From: Baffinella frigidus
Taxonomy: Eukaryota > Cryptophyceae > Cryptomonadales > Baffinellaceae
DNA length: 18,326 bases
Assembly (NCBI GenBank): GCA_026770585.1
Contig: MU646326.1
Coordinates: forward strand, 746,303-764,628
Direction of reading: 5' to 3'
A program made the position numbers and the translations under genes. Positions 8,256 through 15,604 of this stretch are shown one piece after another. Every line of letters begins with the position of its first letter. Within the stretch, counting starts at the first letter, position 1. The notes under the pieces were generated by a model. It was given only the letters and a program-made list of their open reading frames with translations. It ran no database searches and was not told where the DNA came from.

Positions 8256-8453
8256 ACACAGCGGACTACGAAGGGATTTCGTGAACAACCCATCAGTAAA
8301 TAATCCGTAGGACCCCACGGTAGGCAATACCGAGAGACATAGGCTGGTTAGGATATCCTAACCGATTCTTGGTGAGAATCCGACCCCCCCCCCCCCCCTT
8401 CGTGTGGGCTTGCTCGTCCCCTTACAGTTTCGCTCTCAATGTGAGACTGGGCC
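8256..8453. other. Degenerate relative of composite-repeat arm c
   Basis: CACAGCGGACTACGAAGGG and AATCCGTAGGACCCCACGG resemble 2988-3080 (GCGAACTTCGAAGGG, AATCCGTAGGGACATAGG). A small palindrome GGTTAGGATATCCTAACC lies at about 8347-8364 and a run of 15-16 C near 8383-8398. Confidence 0.5.
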
Positions 8454-8498
8454 TGGAGATTCTAAGGGAATCCGGGTTTCAGCAAAGTCAATTCAGTA

Positions 8499-8670
8499 CC
8501 ACGCCAGAGTGTAGGGCTGACCTGCGAAAGCAAGCCAGTTCACACGGGATTTGTAACACCATTCCGAAATTTCGATTTTTCTGTGGGAAGAATGTCCACT
8601 TATGAACTTAAGAAATAGCAGAATTCTACTATTTCTCCTGTGGGTCACTGTACCCTACACTCTTGCGTGG
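8499..8670. mobile_element. Foldback element V0, TA target duplication
   Basis: CCACGCCAGAGTGTAGGG ... CCCTACACTCTTGCGTGG bounded by TA (8497-8498, 8671-8672). It interrupts the U arm: joining the flanks restores CAGTACCAGCATCTGG, like the uninterrupted CGGCACCAGGATCTGG at about 9005. Inside is a small hairpin AGAAATAG/CTATTTCT. Confidence 0.85.
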
Positions 8671-8746
8671 TACCAGCATCTGGAAACACGGTTTCACTGG
8701 ATCCCGGTTCGGGAAGGGCCAACCCCGGTTCAACTGCGTTGCACCC

Positions 8747-8993
8747 CCACGCCAGAGTCTTCGAAGGGGTCGCCAAAAGTCAATTTCCCCTGAAGGCAGT
8801 TGTTTTCAAAAGTCAAATACCGTATCCAGTAAACTCCCTGGGGGTTTTCAACAGGGTAACCATCCCCCCACGCCAGAGTCTTCGAAGGGGTCGCCAAAAG
8901 TCAATTTCCCCTGAAGGCAGTTGTTTTCAAAAGTCAAATACCGTATCCACATACGATTTTTTTAAAATAACCCCCTCCTCCACTCTGGCGTGG
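8747..8993. mobile_element. Elements V1 (partial) and V2, identical 83-bp direct duplication
   Basis: 8747-8829 and 8868-8950 are identical base for base (CCACGCCAGAGTCTTCGAAG to CAAATACCGTATCCA), offset 121 bp. V2 is complete, ending CACTCTGGCGTGG at 8993; V1 lacks the right end. The interior is shared with V3. Confidence 0.88.
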
Positions 8994-9079
8994 CCAGTCA
9001 ATTCGGCACCAGGATCTGGAAACGGGGTTTCTCTAACTCCGATACGGAAGGTTCAACCCCGGTTCACGATTAGTCAACT

Positions 9080-9234
9080 GAGTTGAACCCACTCACTTTG
9101 TGGTGTCAGAGACACTCAGTTCTTTTCACAGACGCGTCACAAAAAAACGTGACGTGTCCGTTGAAACGACCATTTAAGTGTGTCTAACGAAAAACGGGTG
9201 TGTCTGACACCAGAACGTGGGTGTGTTTCACGAA
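9080..9234. other. Loop of inverted repeat U
   Basis: Contains GTGTGTC iterations, a short palindrome GTCACAAAAAAACGTGAC (about 9127-9144) and no gene. Confidence 0.4.
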
Positions 9235-9300
9235 GTTGACTAATCATGAACCGGGGTTGAGCCTTCCGAACCGGGGTTAGAGAAACCCCGTTTCCAGATC

Positions 9301-9460
9301 TAATCCCGCCGAGTATTCATAATGAATACGATTTTGGTGTATCTTAAGGGGTATAAATAAGACAGTCGTCTATCTAGACTGTATTGAGAGCCTCAAGATA
9401 CACCAAAATCGAATCGGAGATCCCCGAAATCGTATTCATTATGAATACTCGTCCGGATGA
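9301..9460. mobile_element. Foldback element W inserted in arm of U, GATC target duplication, empty site present
   Basis: Starts TAATCCCGCCGAGTATT, ends AATACTCGTCCGGATGA, flanked by GATC at 9297-9300 and 9461-9464. Removing it plus one GATC gives CGTTTCCAGATCCTGGTG, which is exactly what the inverted partner shows around GATC 9013-9016. Outer arms contain the near-palindrome GTATTCATAATGAATAC; inner arms are GATTTTGGTGTATCTT / AAGATACACCAAAATC. The loop contains GGGGTATAAATAAGACAG. Confidence 0.93.
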
Positions 9461-9596
9461 GATCCTGGTGCCGAATTGACGTTTCTGGAACCCGGATTTC
9501 CTCAGATTCTCAAGGCCCTCCATGGCTCGGCTTTCCCAAATGCAAGATGGGTGCAGGTGTCGAGCATTGGCGTCACTCGGAGGAAAACAGGAGGTG

Positions 9597-9670
9597 TAGG
9601 GTGTAGGGTGTAGGGTGTAGGGTGTAGGGTGTAGGGTTGAGGGTTGAGGGTTGAGGGTTGAGGGTTAAGA
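9597..9670 (-). repeat. Heptamer array related to TTTAGGG telomere repeat
   Basis: GTGTAGG/GGGTGTA heptamers about five times, then GGGTTGA about four times, then GGGTTAAGAG. Unit length seven matches the plant/algal telomere class but the sequence is variant throughout. An internal site, not a chromosome end. Confidence 0.85.
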
Positions 9671-9742
9671 GTATGGGTACCTTTGCGCTGTACGCGACCC
9701 AGACTGGAACGGTGATGCCCCCCTGCACCCACACGCCAGATT

Positions 9743-9883
9743 TCATCTCGGACCATACCAGAATCTGTCCCGCTATCTTAGGCTCCCCACGCGGAAGGTA
9801 AGGGTGTATATACTGTTTTAGGCATCAAATGATGCTATCTTACGCCTTTTCATCAGGGCAGATTCTGGTATGGTCCGAGATGA
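9743..9883. mobile_element. Foldback element L1, 141 bp, 4-bp target duplication GATT
   Basis: TCATCTCGGACCATACCAG ... CTGGTATGGTCCGAGATGA, flanked by GATT at 9739-9742 and 9884-9887. Same length, same T...A ends and same target length as family A but different arms and no ACTACAC core. Confidence 0.92.
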
Positions 9884-9923
9884 GATTCACGCCCGAGCAG
9901 GTCCGCACCAAGAGACACGTTCA

Positions 9924-10080
9924 TAGGGTAATGGACTGAACACCGGGTAGTTAGGCCTACGGTATTGCCTACGGTAGGCCGCAGGGGCCTAGGGGGGCTC
10001 CTACGAAAAACCAGGTCCTAGGGGCCCTACGGCCTACCCTACCGTAGGCCTAACTACCCGGTTTTCAGGCCGGTATCCTA
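9924..10080. mobile_element. Foldback element H1, TA target duplication
   Basis: TA-GGGTAATGGACTGAACACC ... GGTTTTCAGGCCGGTATCC-TA; long arms GGGTAGTTAGGCCTACGG / CCGTAGGCCTAACTACCC. Second copy is H2. Confidence 0.9.
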
Positions 10081-10375
10081 CGAACGTTCTCATCGCGACA
10101 CCTCATAGAATCCATTCCGAGGCGGGCCCGTTTCTTAAAGCTCATAGACGTTTGTATCACTCAACTCAAGGCTCAAGGGCCTAATTTAGGACCTGTATCG
10201 AGAGTAATAAAGCAGAAGAAGAAGATCCATTCCGCAGCGCGTCCATCCGGAATTACATATCCCAGTATTTTAATCCCTAAAAGTACGAAACGGCTCCAAC
10301 GCCAAGTCAAATCTGAGATGTACACTATTACGTGATTTTACTAGTACTAGCACCGCCCGCACTCGGCACACCGAT
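10081..10375. other. Unassigned stretch
   Basis: AATAAAGCAGAAGAAGAAG at about 10207 looks like a possible polyadenylation region but no gene upstream is recognised. GATCCATTCCG/AATCCATTCCG occurs twice. Confidence 0.35.
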
Positions 10376-10501
10376 CCACGCCAGAGCCTTGGAAGGGGTC
10401 GCCAAAAGTCAAAATCTCCTGAGGGCAGTGGTTTTCAAAAGTCAAAACCCGCTTTCAGGCGCGGTTTTAAAAAATCAACCCCCACCTGCAATCTGGCGTG
10501 G
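10376..10501. mobile_element. Foldback element V3
   Basis: CCACGCCAGAGCCTTGG ... GCAATCTGGCGTGG; interior GGGTCGCCAAAAGTCAAA as in V1/V2. Flanks GAT/ATG, no TA duplication. Confidence 0.85.
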
Positions 10502-10774
10502 ATGCATCAGCCCTCTCGACGAGGCTTTCGATCGGTTGGCCACCCCCTGATGCCACCCTAGATTTGACGCGCAGCAATTGTAAAAAGCAATGGCTCCAAC
10601 AGATTACCTCCCAGGCAATCTGACGCCAAAAGCGGACGAAGTCCCCCTGAAATCCAAGAATTACACTTTTGCGATTGCGCATCGTCTGATCTTGGGTGGT
10701 GTACCGAGGAGGCGTCAGAAACCGCCGCTCTCTGGTTTACGAACCCGCCCGACTTGGACAGATGTCATCTCGGA

Positions 10775-10908
10775 AGATAACTGAATCAGTTCCTTTTCAA
10801 TAGGAGGTTGAATAGGAGCAATTAGTGAGGGCATGGTAAAATTAATTAGGCGTCCTAATTAAACGAAAACGCTAATTAGGGAACTGATTCAGTTATCTTT
10901 CGAGATGA
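10775..10908. mobile_element. Foldback element L2
   Basis: TCATCTCGGAAGATAACTG ... CAGTTATCTTTCGAGATGA, arms of about 30 bp; left flank GATG, right flank GATT (one mismatch). AATTAG-rich interior (CAATTAGTGAG, GCTAATTAGG). Confidence 0.85.
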
Positions 10909-10950
10909 GATTAATGTATTTCATGGGCAGTGGGTGAGTTGTACCCTCGA

Positions 10951-11014
10951 ATGGGCGGCGGGCAGGACAGCAAGGATGGGCACGATTTCAAGCACACGCA
11001 TGGCCAGCACGAAG
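10951..11014 (+). CDS. Candidate first coding exon (MGGGQDSKDGHDF...)
   Basis: ATG at 10951 opens 21 codons encoding a small hydrophilic, His/Gly-rich N-terminus (MGGGQDSKDGHDFKHTHGQ), ended by an excellent splice donor GAAG|GTGAGAG at 11015, phase 1. Codons are GC-rich at the third position, as in the other exons here. Glycine at position 2 would permit N-myristoylation, which is inference only. The following intron would hold element S. I could not find the next exon with matching phase, so product and function are unknown. Confidence 0.45.
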
Positions 11015-11083
11015 GTGAGAGAGAGAGGGGAAAGGGCCAGCTCTGCCTCACTTAATCTGGGATCCTCCTTACATACGGTTAGA

Positions 11084-11244
11084 CTAGCTCTGTTTCACTC
11101 GGGTTGACTAAATCGATTGTGTCCTTTTATTCGACCCAAATCGTCAAAAGTCTACTTTTTCAAGGGAATTTATCAACTTTTGGCGAACCGTTGAGATTTG
11201 GGCTCGCCATTTTGGCGAGCCCGATTCAAGTGGAGCAGAGCTAG
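11084..11244. mobile_element. Foldback element S
   Basis: CTAGCTCTGTTTCACTCGGG ... GATTCAAGTGGAGCAGAGCTAG flanked by TTAGA (11079-11083 and 11245-11249). Inner hairpin GGGCTCGCCATTTTGGCGAG. Confidence 0.82.
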
Positions 11245-11551
11245 TTAGATGCTCTTTGCACTGGCGCGTTTGTACGGAGTCCTGATCTAAATGAATCTCA
11301 TGAGGCGCCCGGATCCTTTAGGTCCTTCAGGGTTTCTCCCAACATATGCCAACGACACGCCGTTCCATAGAAGGGATCTGCAGAAAAATGGATTCACTGA
11401 GGCAGAGCGAAAAGGGCCCACTCGAGGCTGGAAGACGGAGTATTTTAAACATGGGGTTGTTTAACAACCCCAATTTGGGTTGTTAAAATCTGGTGCATGC
11501 TCTAGCCGTCCATGCGGGGGGACCACAGGAGCCCCAGAGCCGAGAGGCCTG
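11245..11551. repeat. Repeat-derived stretch with GGGGTTGTT palindrome
   Basis: 11313-11383 is the inverted copy of 2738-2813. A near-perfect palindrome GGGGTTGTTTAACAACCCC lies at 11454-11472. GAGGCAGAGCKAAAAGGGC occurs at about 11400 and again at about 11705. No exon recognised. Confidence 0.7.
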
Positions 11552-11555
11552 AATT

Positions 11556-11696
11556 TCACAGGAAAACGGTTTTGATTTAAAGCTTTTGGGTTCAATCAAA
11601 ATTACTACACGAATGCTTCAAAAGCACTAGTAAAACTCATTCTGTGTAGTAAATTTCATTGCCAGAAAGTTTTACATTAAATCCGTTTTCCTGTGA
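11556..11696. mobile_element. Foldback element P, 141 bp, ACTACAC core
   Basis: TCACAGGAAAACGGTTTTGA ... AATCCGTTTTCCTGTGA; flanks AATT and GATT (3 of 4 match). Core AAAATTACTACAC / GTGTAGTAAATTT as in A and N, but outer arms unrelated. Confidence 0.87.
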
Positions 11697-11744
11697 GATT
11701 AACGGAGGCAGAGCTAAAAGGGCATCCGCTGTCGAGCCAACTCG

Positions 11745-11786
11745 GCACATATAAGACAGTCAGGACCGGGATTCCGGTCCTGGCTT
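11745..11786 (+). other. TATA-like word plus hairpin
   Basis: ACATATAAGACAGTC is followed by the hairpin CAGGACCGG-GATT-CCGGTCCTG (11761-11782) and then GCTTTTC. The word TATAA..AGACAGTC is shared with the loop of W (TATAAATAAGACAGTC, about 9351-9366). Function unknown. Confidence 0.5.
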
Positions 11787-11930
11787 TTCATTTTAAAAGT
11801 CCATTTCCTTCAGGATTCAGGTCAATGTTTTTAAAATTGTGTCCCGTCCTCGCTCGGTAGCGGTGGGGCAGCCGAGCGGTCGGGCGGGGCGGTGCTCGAA
11901 GGTACCCCACTCATGCAAAAAGCTTTCACG
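11787..11930. repeat. GC-rich direct repeat shared with 12577-12626
   Basis: GGGGCAGCCGAGCGGTCGGG ... CTCGAAGG (about 11869-11907) recurs as GGGGCAGCCGGGCGGTCGGG ... CTTCGAG at 12577-12626, flanking the R-K1-A2 cluster on both sides. Confidence 0.7.
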
Positions 11931-11934
11931 CGTG

Positions 11935-12100
11935 AGACCCTTAAGGTGCTCACGCGTGAGGACTTACTTGAGCCGTTGATTGTCAAACGTGTAGTAAAGT
12001 GGAGGCAGTGATTGTTTTAATTTTTTTAAAACCCCTTTTAACCATCAATGGCTCAAGTAAGGTGCCCACGCGTGAAGACCTTAAGGGGCTCACGCGTGAG
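11935..12100. mobile_element. Foldback element R
   Basis: Arms TTCACGCGTGAGACCCTTAA ... ACTTGAGCCGTTGATT and AATGGCTCAAGTAAGG ... GGGGCTCACGCGTGAG, each about 60 bp. AGCT on both sides is palindromic and may be part of the arms. A lone GTGTAGTAAAG lies inside. Confidence 0.85.
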
Positions 12101-12130
12101 AGCTTGTGGTGTTACCACATGCAGCGCTAA

Positions 12131-12269
12131 CCACCAGCCCTGCGAAGCGGACCAAATCGACGATTGTTTGGAGCCATTTCCCCGGGTGGCACATTCGTTT
12201 TCGAAGGTGCCGCCCGAGGAATTGGCGCATGCTCCAGCCTCGATTTGGTCCGCCTCGGAGGGCTGGTGG
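12131..12269. mobile_element. Foldback element K1
   Basis: CCACCAGCCCTGCGAAGCGG ... CCGCCTCGGAGGGCTGGTGG with ACCAAATCGA / TCGATTTGGT arms. Interior is about 88% identical to K5 in the opposite orientation. No clear target duplication. Confidence 0.88.
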
Positions 12270-12321
12270 AAAAGGGCCGGACGGCAGGTGCATGCCTGGT
12301 AGGGTGGAGTGGGGTGGGTTC

Positions 12322-12462
12322 TAATCTCCATATAAGTATTAATTAATTGCTTTTGGGCAACGAAAATTACTACACGGTTTGCTCATAAAAGTAATTGTAG
12401 AGCATTTGTGTGGTAAATTTCGTTGCGCCAAAAGCAATTAATTAATACTTTTGTGGAGATTA
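12322..12462. mobile_element. Foldback element A2, 141 bp, target duplication GTTC
   Basis: TAATCTCCATATAAGTATT ... ATACTTTTGTGGAGATTA flanked by GTTC (12318-12321, 12463-12466). Loop word is TACAATTAC on the minus strand, not matching the nonamer of A1 and A3. Confidence 0.93.
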
Positions 12463-12466
12463 GTTC

Positions 12467-12692
12467 GGACGGGCGGGGGACATCTAAATACACTTTAAGG
12501 AGAAACCCAGATCAAGTGAGGCCCATCTAGCTCCTCACCCTCTCTCACACACTCCCGCCCACTGCCGTCCAAGCGGGGGGCAGCCGGGCGGTCGGGCGGG
12601 GCGGGTGGGGTGCCTTCGAGTAGCCCAGGGGGCGGCGTTTTCTCACGCCCCGTTGGTGCCCCCCACAGCGAACTTCAAAGGGAGTTGGGTAC
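12467..12692. other. GC-rich stretch in intron after exon C of gene 2
   Basis: Includes the second copy of the GC-rich repeat (12577-12626) and a fragment CAGCGAACTTCAAAGGGAG resembling arm c (2988). The next exon of gene 2 was not identified here. Confidence 0.45.
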
Positions 12693-14176
12693 CTTGGAGT
12701 CAGGTTCGCCGAGCAGCTCGACGACTTGCTTGTTGAACTGGTCAAACGCCAGACCCTCGGGCAGCGCCCCTGCCCTCCACACACGCCTTGAGGGTTTATC
12801 CGGGGGAACCTGTTTTTCTTTCATTTGATGGCAATGAAAATTACTACACAGTCCGTTCTTGCTAGTAATATTAAAGCATTCGTGTAGTAATTTTCATTGG
12901 AATCAAATGAAAGAAAAGTAGGTTTCCCCGGATAAGGGTAAAGCAACGCACCCCCAAAACCTACCAGGTAGGGGGGAATCCCGCGCCGCCCCCGTTGCAC
13001 ACGCGGGTCAGGAAGTGGTGCATGGGTCGCAGGTGCAGAGGAGGAGGAGCGGGCGCTTCTGCGCTGCTGCAGCCCACCAGCAACCCGTAGCAGCTTATAC
13101 CGGATCCTTGCAAGGATTCGGGTATTTTATTTTTTTAACTCTTTCTCATGACTCTTTCTTATGACCCTACGGTAGGAAACCCTAGGGGCCTAGAATTGCT
13201 GACGGGAGATACCAAAGACATTTCCTTGATTCGGCTCAAATTTACTGCAGTACCCGATCCGGATATAAGCTGGTACGGGTTGCTGGTGCAGCCTGCCGCC
13301 CGCCCGAGAGCTCCGACAAATGCAGAGTTGACGTGTGACACATTGCAGACGTAACTGTTCTTGCGCGCGGGGCGCTGGTTACCAGGAAAGGCAGAGAAGC
13401 CATCGGCGCCTTGCGTGAAGAGGTGCGCGGACATGAGGACGCCCCCCCCCCCGTCTGGCGATACGGCGCCGGAGGCGTGATCGAAGCAGAGCTGCACCCC
13501 TTGTGCCCTGCCGCCCGCCGCCTCGAAACTGTCACACGGCAGCACGCAGCTACCGACCTCGAAGCTGTCACACGGAAGCAAGCAGCTACCGACCTGCGGT
13601 GTGCATCGGATCCTGGTCCACCCACCCGCACGCCCGGCAGCTGCAAAAGGCGTCGTGTGGGGCGGGACCTGTTGGTGAGGTACTGGCTGGCCGCAAGGGT
13701 CTTGCTGCCGGGGTACGCCTTACTCTCCCACCTGCGGACACGGTCGGTGTCATGTCGATTTTTGAGAATCCCCGATAACTCTCGCTCGCCAGTGCAGGCC
13801 GTTGTTCAGAGCCCGAACCCTTGTCGTTTGCTCGACCACCTTGTCTCGGCCACCGAAACCCCTCTCTGACTCAAGTCAACAATCCATCGGCGGGCCTCGT
13901 GGATAGAAAAAAAAGGAGCAGTGTTCAGTTCTCGTGTGAGGTACCGCTGCAATAAATCCTTCTGCCTCCTCACGTTCCACGGACAATCACAATCTTTCGT
14001 GGTTTTGGGAAACGTCGCATGCACTTCTGACTGACCCCAACGGGATGGGAGTCGCACGGGCCCAGCGCATCGAGGAGCGCGCGGACACTTGCGGAATCTT
14101 GCGCCTCGCCCATCAGCGCGTGCACAGCGGCCCCGGACAAGGCGTCGTCGGCATCTTTCAGCTCCAGTTCGCCCAT
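12693..14176 (-). CDS. Four-exon gene for an unnamed protein with LPxGLxF...LLGxPD signature (3' part missing)
   Basis: Exons on the minus strand: A 14176 (ATG, context GCCATGG)..14058; D 13731..13669; B 13528..13383; C 12769..12693. All have AG acceptors and GT donors (GTGCGA, GTCCCG, GTAACC, GTACCC) and every junction is in phase. The read-through gives MGELELKDADDALSG ... VRALLDALG-PWESKAYPGSKTLAAS ... GVQLCFDHASG ... GADGFSAFPG-ALPEGLAFDQF ... VVELLGEPDSK. The order 'small LxxLG segment, GVxLCFD, hydrophobic strand, GFxxFxGxLPxGLxF, VVxLLGxPDxK' resembles a group of small uncharacterised proteins I remember from bacteria and algae; I cannot name it and it may be recalled loosely. Acidic, soluble, no signal peptide or membrane segment. 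A further upstream start is open (to 14223 with acceptor CCTTCCTCAG). Frame continues into an exon not found, beyond element-rich sequence at 12692 and lower. Introns hold N and BB. Confidence 0.6.
12796..12935. mobile_element. Foldback element N, 140 bp, target duplication GGGT
   Basis: TTATCCGGGGGAACCTG ... AGGTTTCCCCGGATAA flanked by GGGT (12792-12795, 12936-12939). Core GAAAATTACTACAC / GTGTAGTAATTTTC as in A and P. Loop has TAATATTAC on the minus strand at 12873-12865. Lies in the intron between exons B and C of gene 2. Confidence 0.92.
13096..13267. mobile_element. Foldback element BB in intron of gene 2
   Basis: TATACCGGATC...GGATTCGGGTA and TACCCGATCCGGATATA arms, with the left arm carrying an extra CTTGCAAGGATT. 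AGCT on both sides (palindromic, so ambiguous). Interior has CCCTACGG and CCCTAGGGGCCTAG words. Confidence 0.65.
13522..13593. repeat. 36-bp tandem duplication containing the acceptor of exon B
   Basis: 13522-13557 and 13558-13593 differ at three positions. Each carries GTGTGACAG|YTTCGAG on the minus strand, so exon B has two 3' splice sites 36 nt apart (13529 and 13565). The longer choice adds twelve residues (FEVGSCVLPCDS) with no stop. Confidence 0.85.
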
Positions 14177-14223
14177 GGCGTGATCGGGCGCTCCCACGAG
14201 GATGGAGCTCGAGTTACTTCTTT

Positions 14224-14758
14224 CTGAGGAAGGTGCAAATCGACTCTTCCCACAGGGGAAAGAGCTCACGATCCAGTCTCGATTTGATTCTAAAGTTGAC
14301 AGAACCACTTAAAACGTGGACAATTATAAATTTCCGCGACGCCGAGGAAATGGTTACGACGGCAAGGAAGAGGTGATCACCCGCGACCCCGTTTGAATAT
14401 GGTGTAAATGCAACGCCCATGCTGTTCCCTCCGCCGCCCGCATCAGGTAAAATCGGGCAGCGAACACTTGCGTTCGTGAGGCTGTGACTGTTGTGTGGAA
14501 GGCGGTTTTGTTACGGCCCCCAGGACAAACCCCCGGAGCAGTCGCTCTGCAACATGCCGCAGAGTCCGAGACGCAAAGAGAAACCAACCACAGCGAAAGG
14601 TGCAGCGATTTCCCTTGAAATCGCAGAGTTTGGTGGGCGGGTGATGGTGGCAGGTGGGGTCCTGAAGCATGGGTCGCTTTCAGACCTTTCAGCCCTATGA
14701 ACCATGGTCTGAAAGCCAGGCCTGTGAGACCTGGCTGTGCAAGAACAGGAGAGTGCAG
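14224..14758. promoter_or_regulatory. Presumed shared upstream region between gene 2 (minus) and the channel gene (plus)
   Basis: Head-to-head layout makes this a candidate bidirectional promoter; no core promoter motif can be assigned. It contains a hairpin GCGATTTC-CCTT-GAAATCGC (about 14605-14624) and a foldback GCTTTCAGACC (14675-14685) / GGTCTGAAAGC (14705-14715). Overlapping open frames on both strands have no recognisable motif. Confidence 0.3.
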
Positions 14759-14839
14759 GAGAGGGCTTCTCACCTTGTGGCGGAACGTGGCAGGGTCTTC
14801 GCCTTCCTGAATAGCACGGAAGGGTACGGGCGCTATTTC
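14759..14839 (+). CDS. Candidate exon upstream of the channel exons
   Basis: AG at 14757-14758, 27 codons (ERASHLVAERGRVFAFLN ... GYGRYF), then the consensus donor GTGAGT at 14840. Third positions are GC-rich. It ends in phase 0, as would be needed to join 15209-15277. Whether it belongs to the channel gene is not shown by the sequence. Confidence 0.4.
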
Positions 14840-14852
14840 GTGAGTTCCCATC

Positions 14853-14994
14853 CCACCAGCCCTCCCAAGTGGCTCAGATAGTGCCCTGGAAGGTCTTCGA
14901 ATTCACCTTGCATCGGGGTCAGATCCGACCCCGATGTCAAGGTAGATCGAAAATGTTCCAGAGCACTATTTGAGCCACCTCCCAGGGCTAGTGG
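14853..14994. mobile_element. Foldback element K2
   Basis: CCACCAGCCCTCCCAAGTGG ... CCACCTCCCAGGGCTAGTGG, with CTCAGATAGTGC / GCACTATTTGAG arms and central GGGGTCAGATCCGACCCC. Begins 13 bp after the donor of the candidate exon 14759-14839. Confidence 0.85.
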
Positions 14995-15052
14995 TCCCAC
15001 CTTGAACCTCCCGTCACACTCCACCGAAGTCCCCGTCTTACCCTGCCTTCTT

Positions 15053-15150
15053 CCACCAGTCCTCAGGGTAGGACCAAATCGTCGATTTTCAGACCTCAAA
15101 ATCACCTTGCAGCGGGGTCGACGATTTGGTCTTTCCGTGTGGGTTGGTGG
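15053..15150. mobile_element. Foldback element K3 with about 18-bp flanking direct repeat
   Basis: CCACCAGTCCTCAGGGTAGG ... GTGTGGGTTGGTGG, ACCAAATCGTCGA / TCGACGATTTGGT arms. TACCCTGCCTTCTTCCAC (15039) and TACCCTGCCTGCTTCCAC (15151) flank it, differing at one base. Confidence 0.83.
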
Positions 15151-15208
15151 TACCCTGCCTGCTTCCACTGCTCGGCGTCCATCACCATTGCCCTGGCACC
15201 GCGCACAG

Positions 15209-15277
15209 ATCCAGCGCGTACATGCGCCGCGGCCAGCCAGCGGGACACTCACCGCGCCACAGGAGGAGAACGGCGGC
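15209..15277 (+). CDS. Tentative exon before the S1 exon
   Basis: CCGCGCACAG acceptor at 15208, 23 codons (IQRVHAPRPASGTLTAPQ ... ENGG), donor GTGTAT at 15278, phase 0 at both ends so it could splice to 15605. Composition is that of a disordered cytosolic linker. No family motif; other acceptors inside are possible. Confidence 0.25.
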
Positions 15278-15289
15278 GTGTATCAACGC

Positions 15290-15429
15290 TCATCTCCACA
15301 AAAGTATTAAGTAATCGCTTTTGGCGCAACGAAATTTACTACACAATGCGTTACTATTACTTTTATGAGCAAATCGTGTAGTAATTTTCGTTGCCCAAAA
15401 GCAATCAATTAATACTTCTATGGAGATTA
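15290..15429. mobile_element. Foldback element A3, 140 bp, target duplication ACGC
   Basis: TCATCTCCACAAAAGTATT ... ATACTTCTATGGAGATTA flanked by ACGC (15286-15289, 15430-15433). Loop has TACTATTAC at 15352-15360. Lies in the presumed intron before S1. Confidence 0.93.
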
Positions 15430-15455
15430 ACGCGGCGGTGACATCCGGCGTTCTC

Positions 15456-15594
15456 CCACCAGCCCTCAGAGCGGGAGCAAATCGCCGTTTTCACCCCCCT
15501 TGGTTTGTACTGGAGGCCGCCGGAATCCGGCGGCCTGTGGTACAAATCAGGGGTCTCGACGACGAGGATTTGCCCCCATGCTGAGGGCTGGTGG
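15456..15594. mobile_element. Foldback element K4, abutting an exon
   Basis: CCACCAGCCCTCAGAGCGGG ... CATGCTGAGGGCTGGTGG. Interior differs from K1/K5 and has the hairpin GGCCGCCGGAATCCGGCGGCC. It ends ten bases before the S1 exon, so the branch point and pyrimidine tract of that intron must lie in or at the element. Confidence 0.87.
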
Positions 15595-15604
15595 TCGGTT
15601 GCAG

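Larger units (their letters stand above)
8454..9515. repeat. Nested inverted repeat U with V and W insertions
   Basis: Left arm 8454-8498 plus 8673-8725 (GGAATCCGGGTTTCAGC, GTCAATTCAGTA, CAGCATCTGGAAACACGG, CAACCCCGGTTCAA) pairs with 9235-9300 plus 9461-9515. A further copy of the inner arm is at 8994-9079. The left arm is interrupted by V0, the right by W; V1/V2 sit between the two left copies. Confidence 0.82.
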
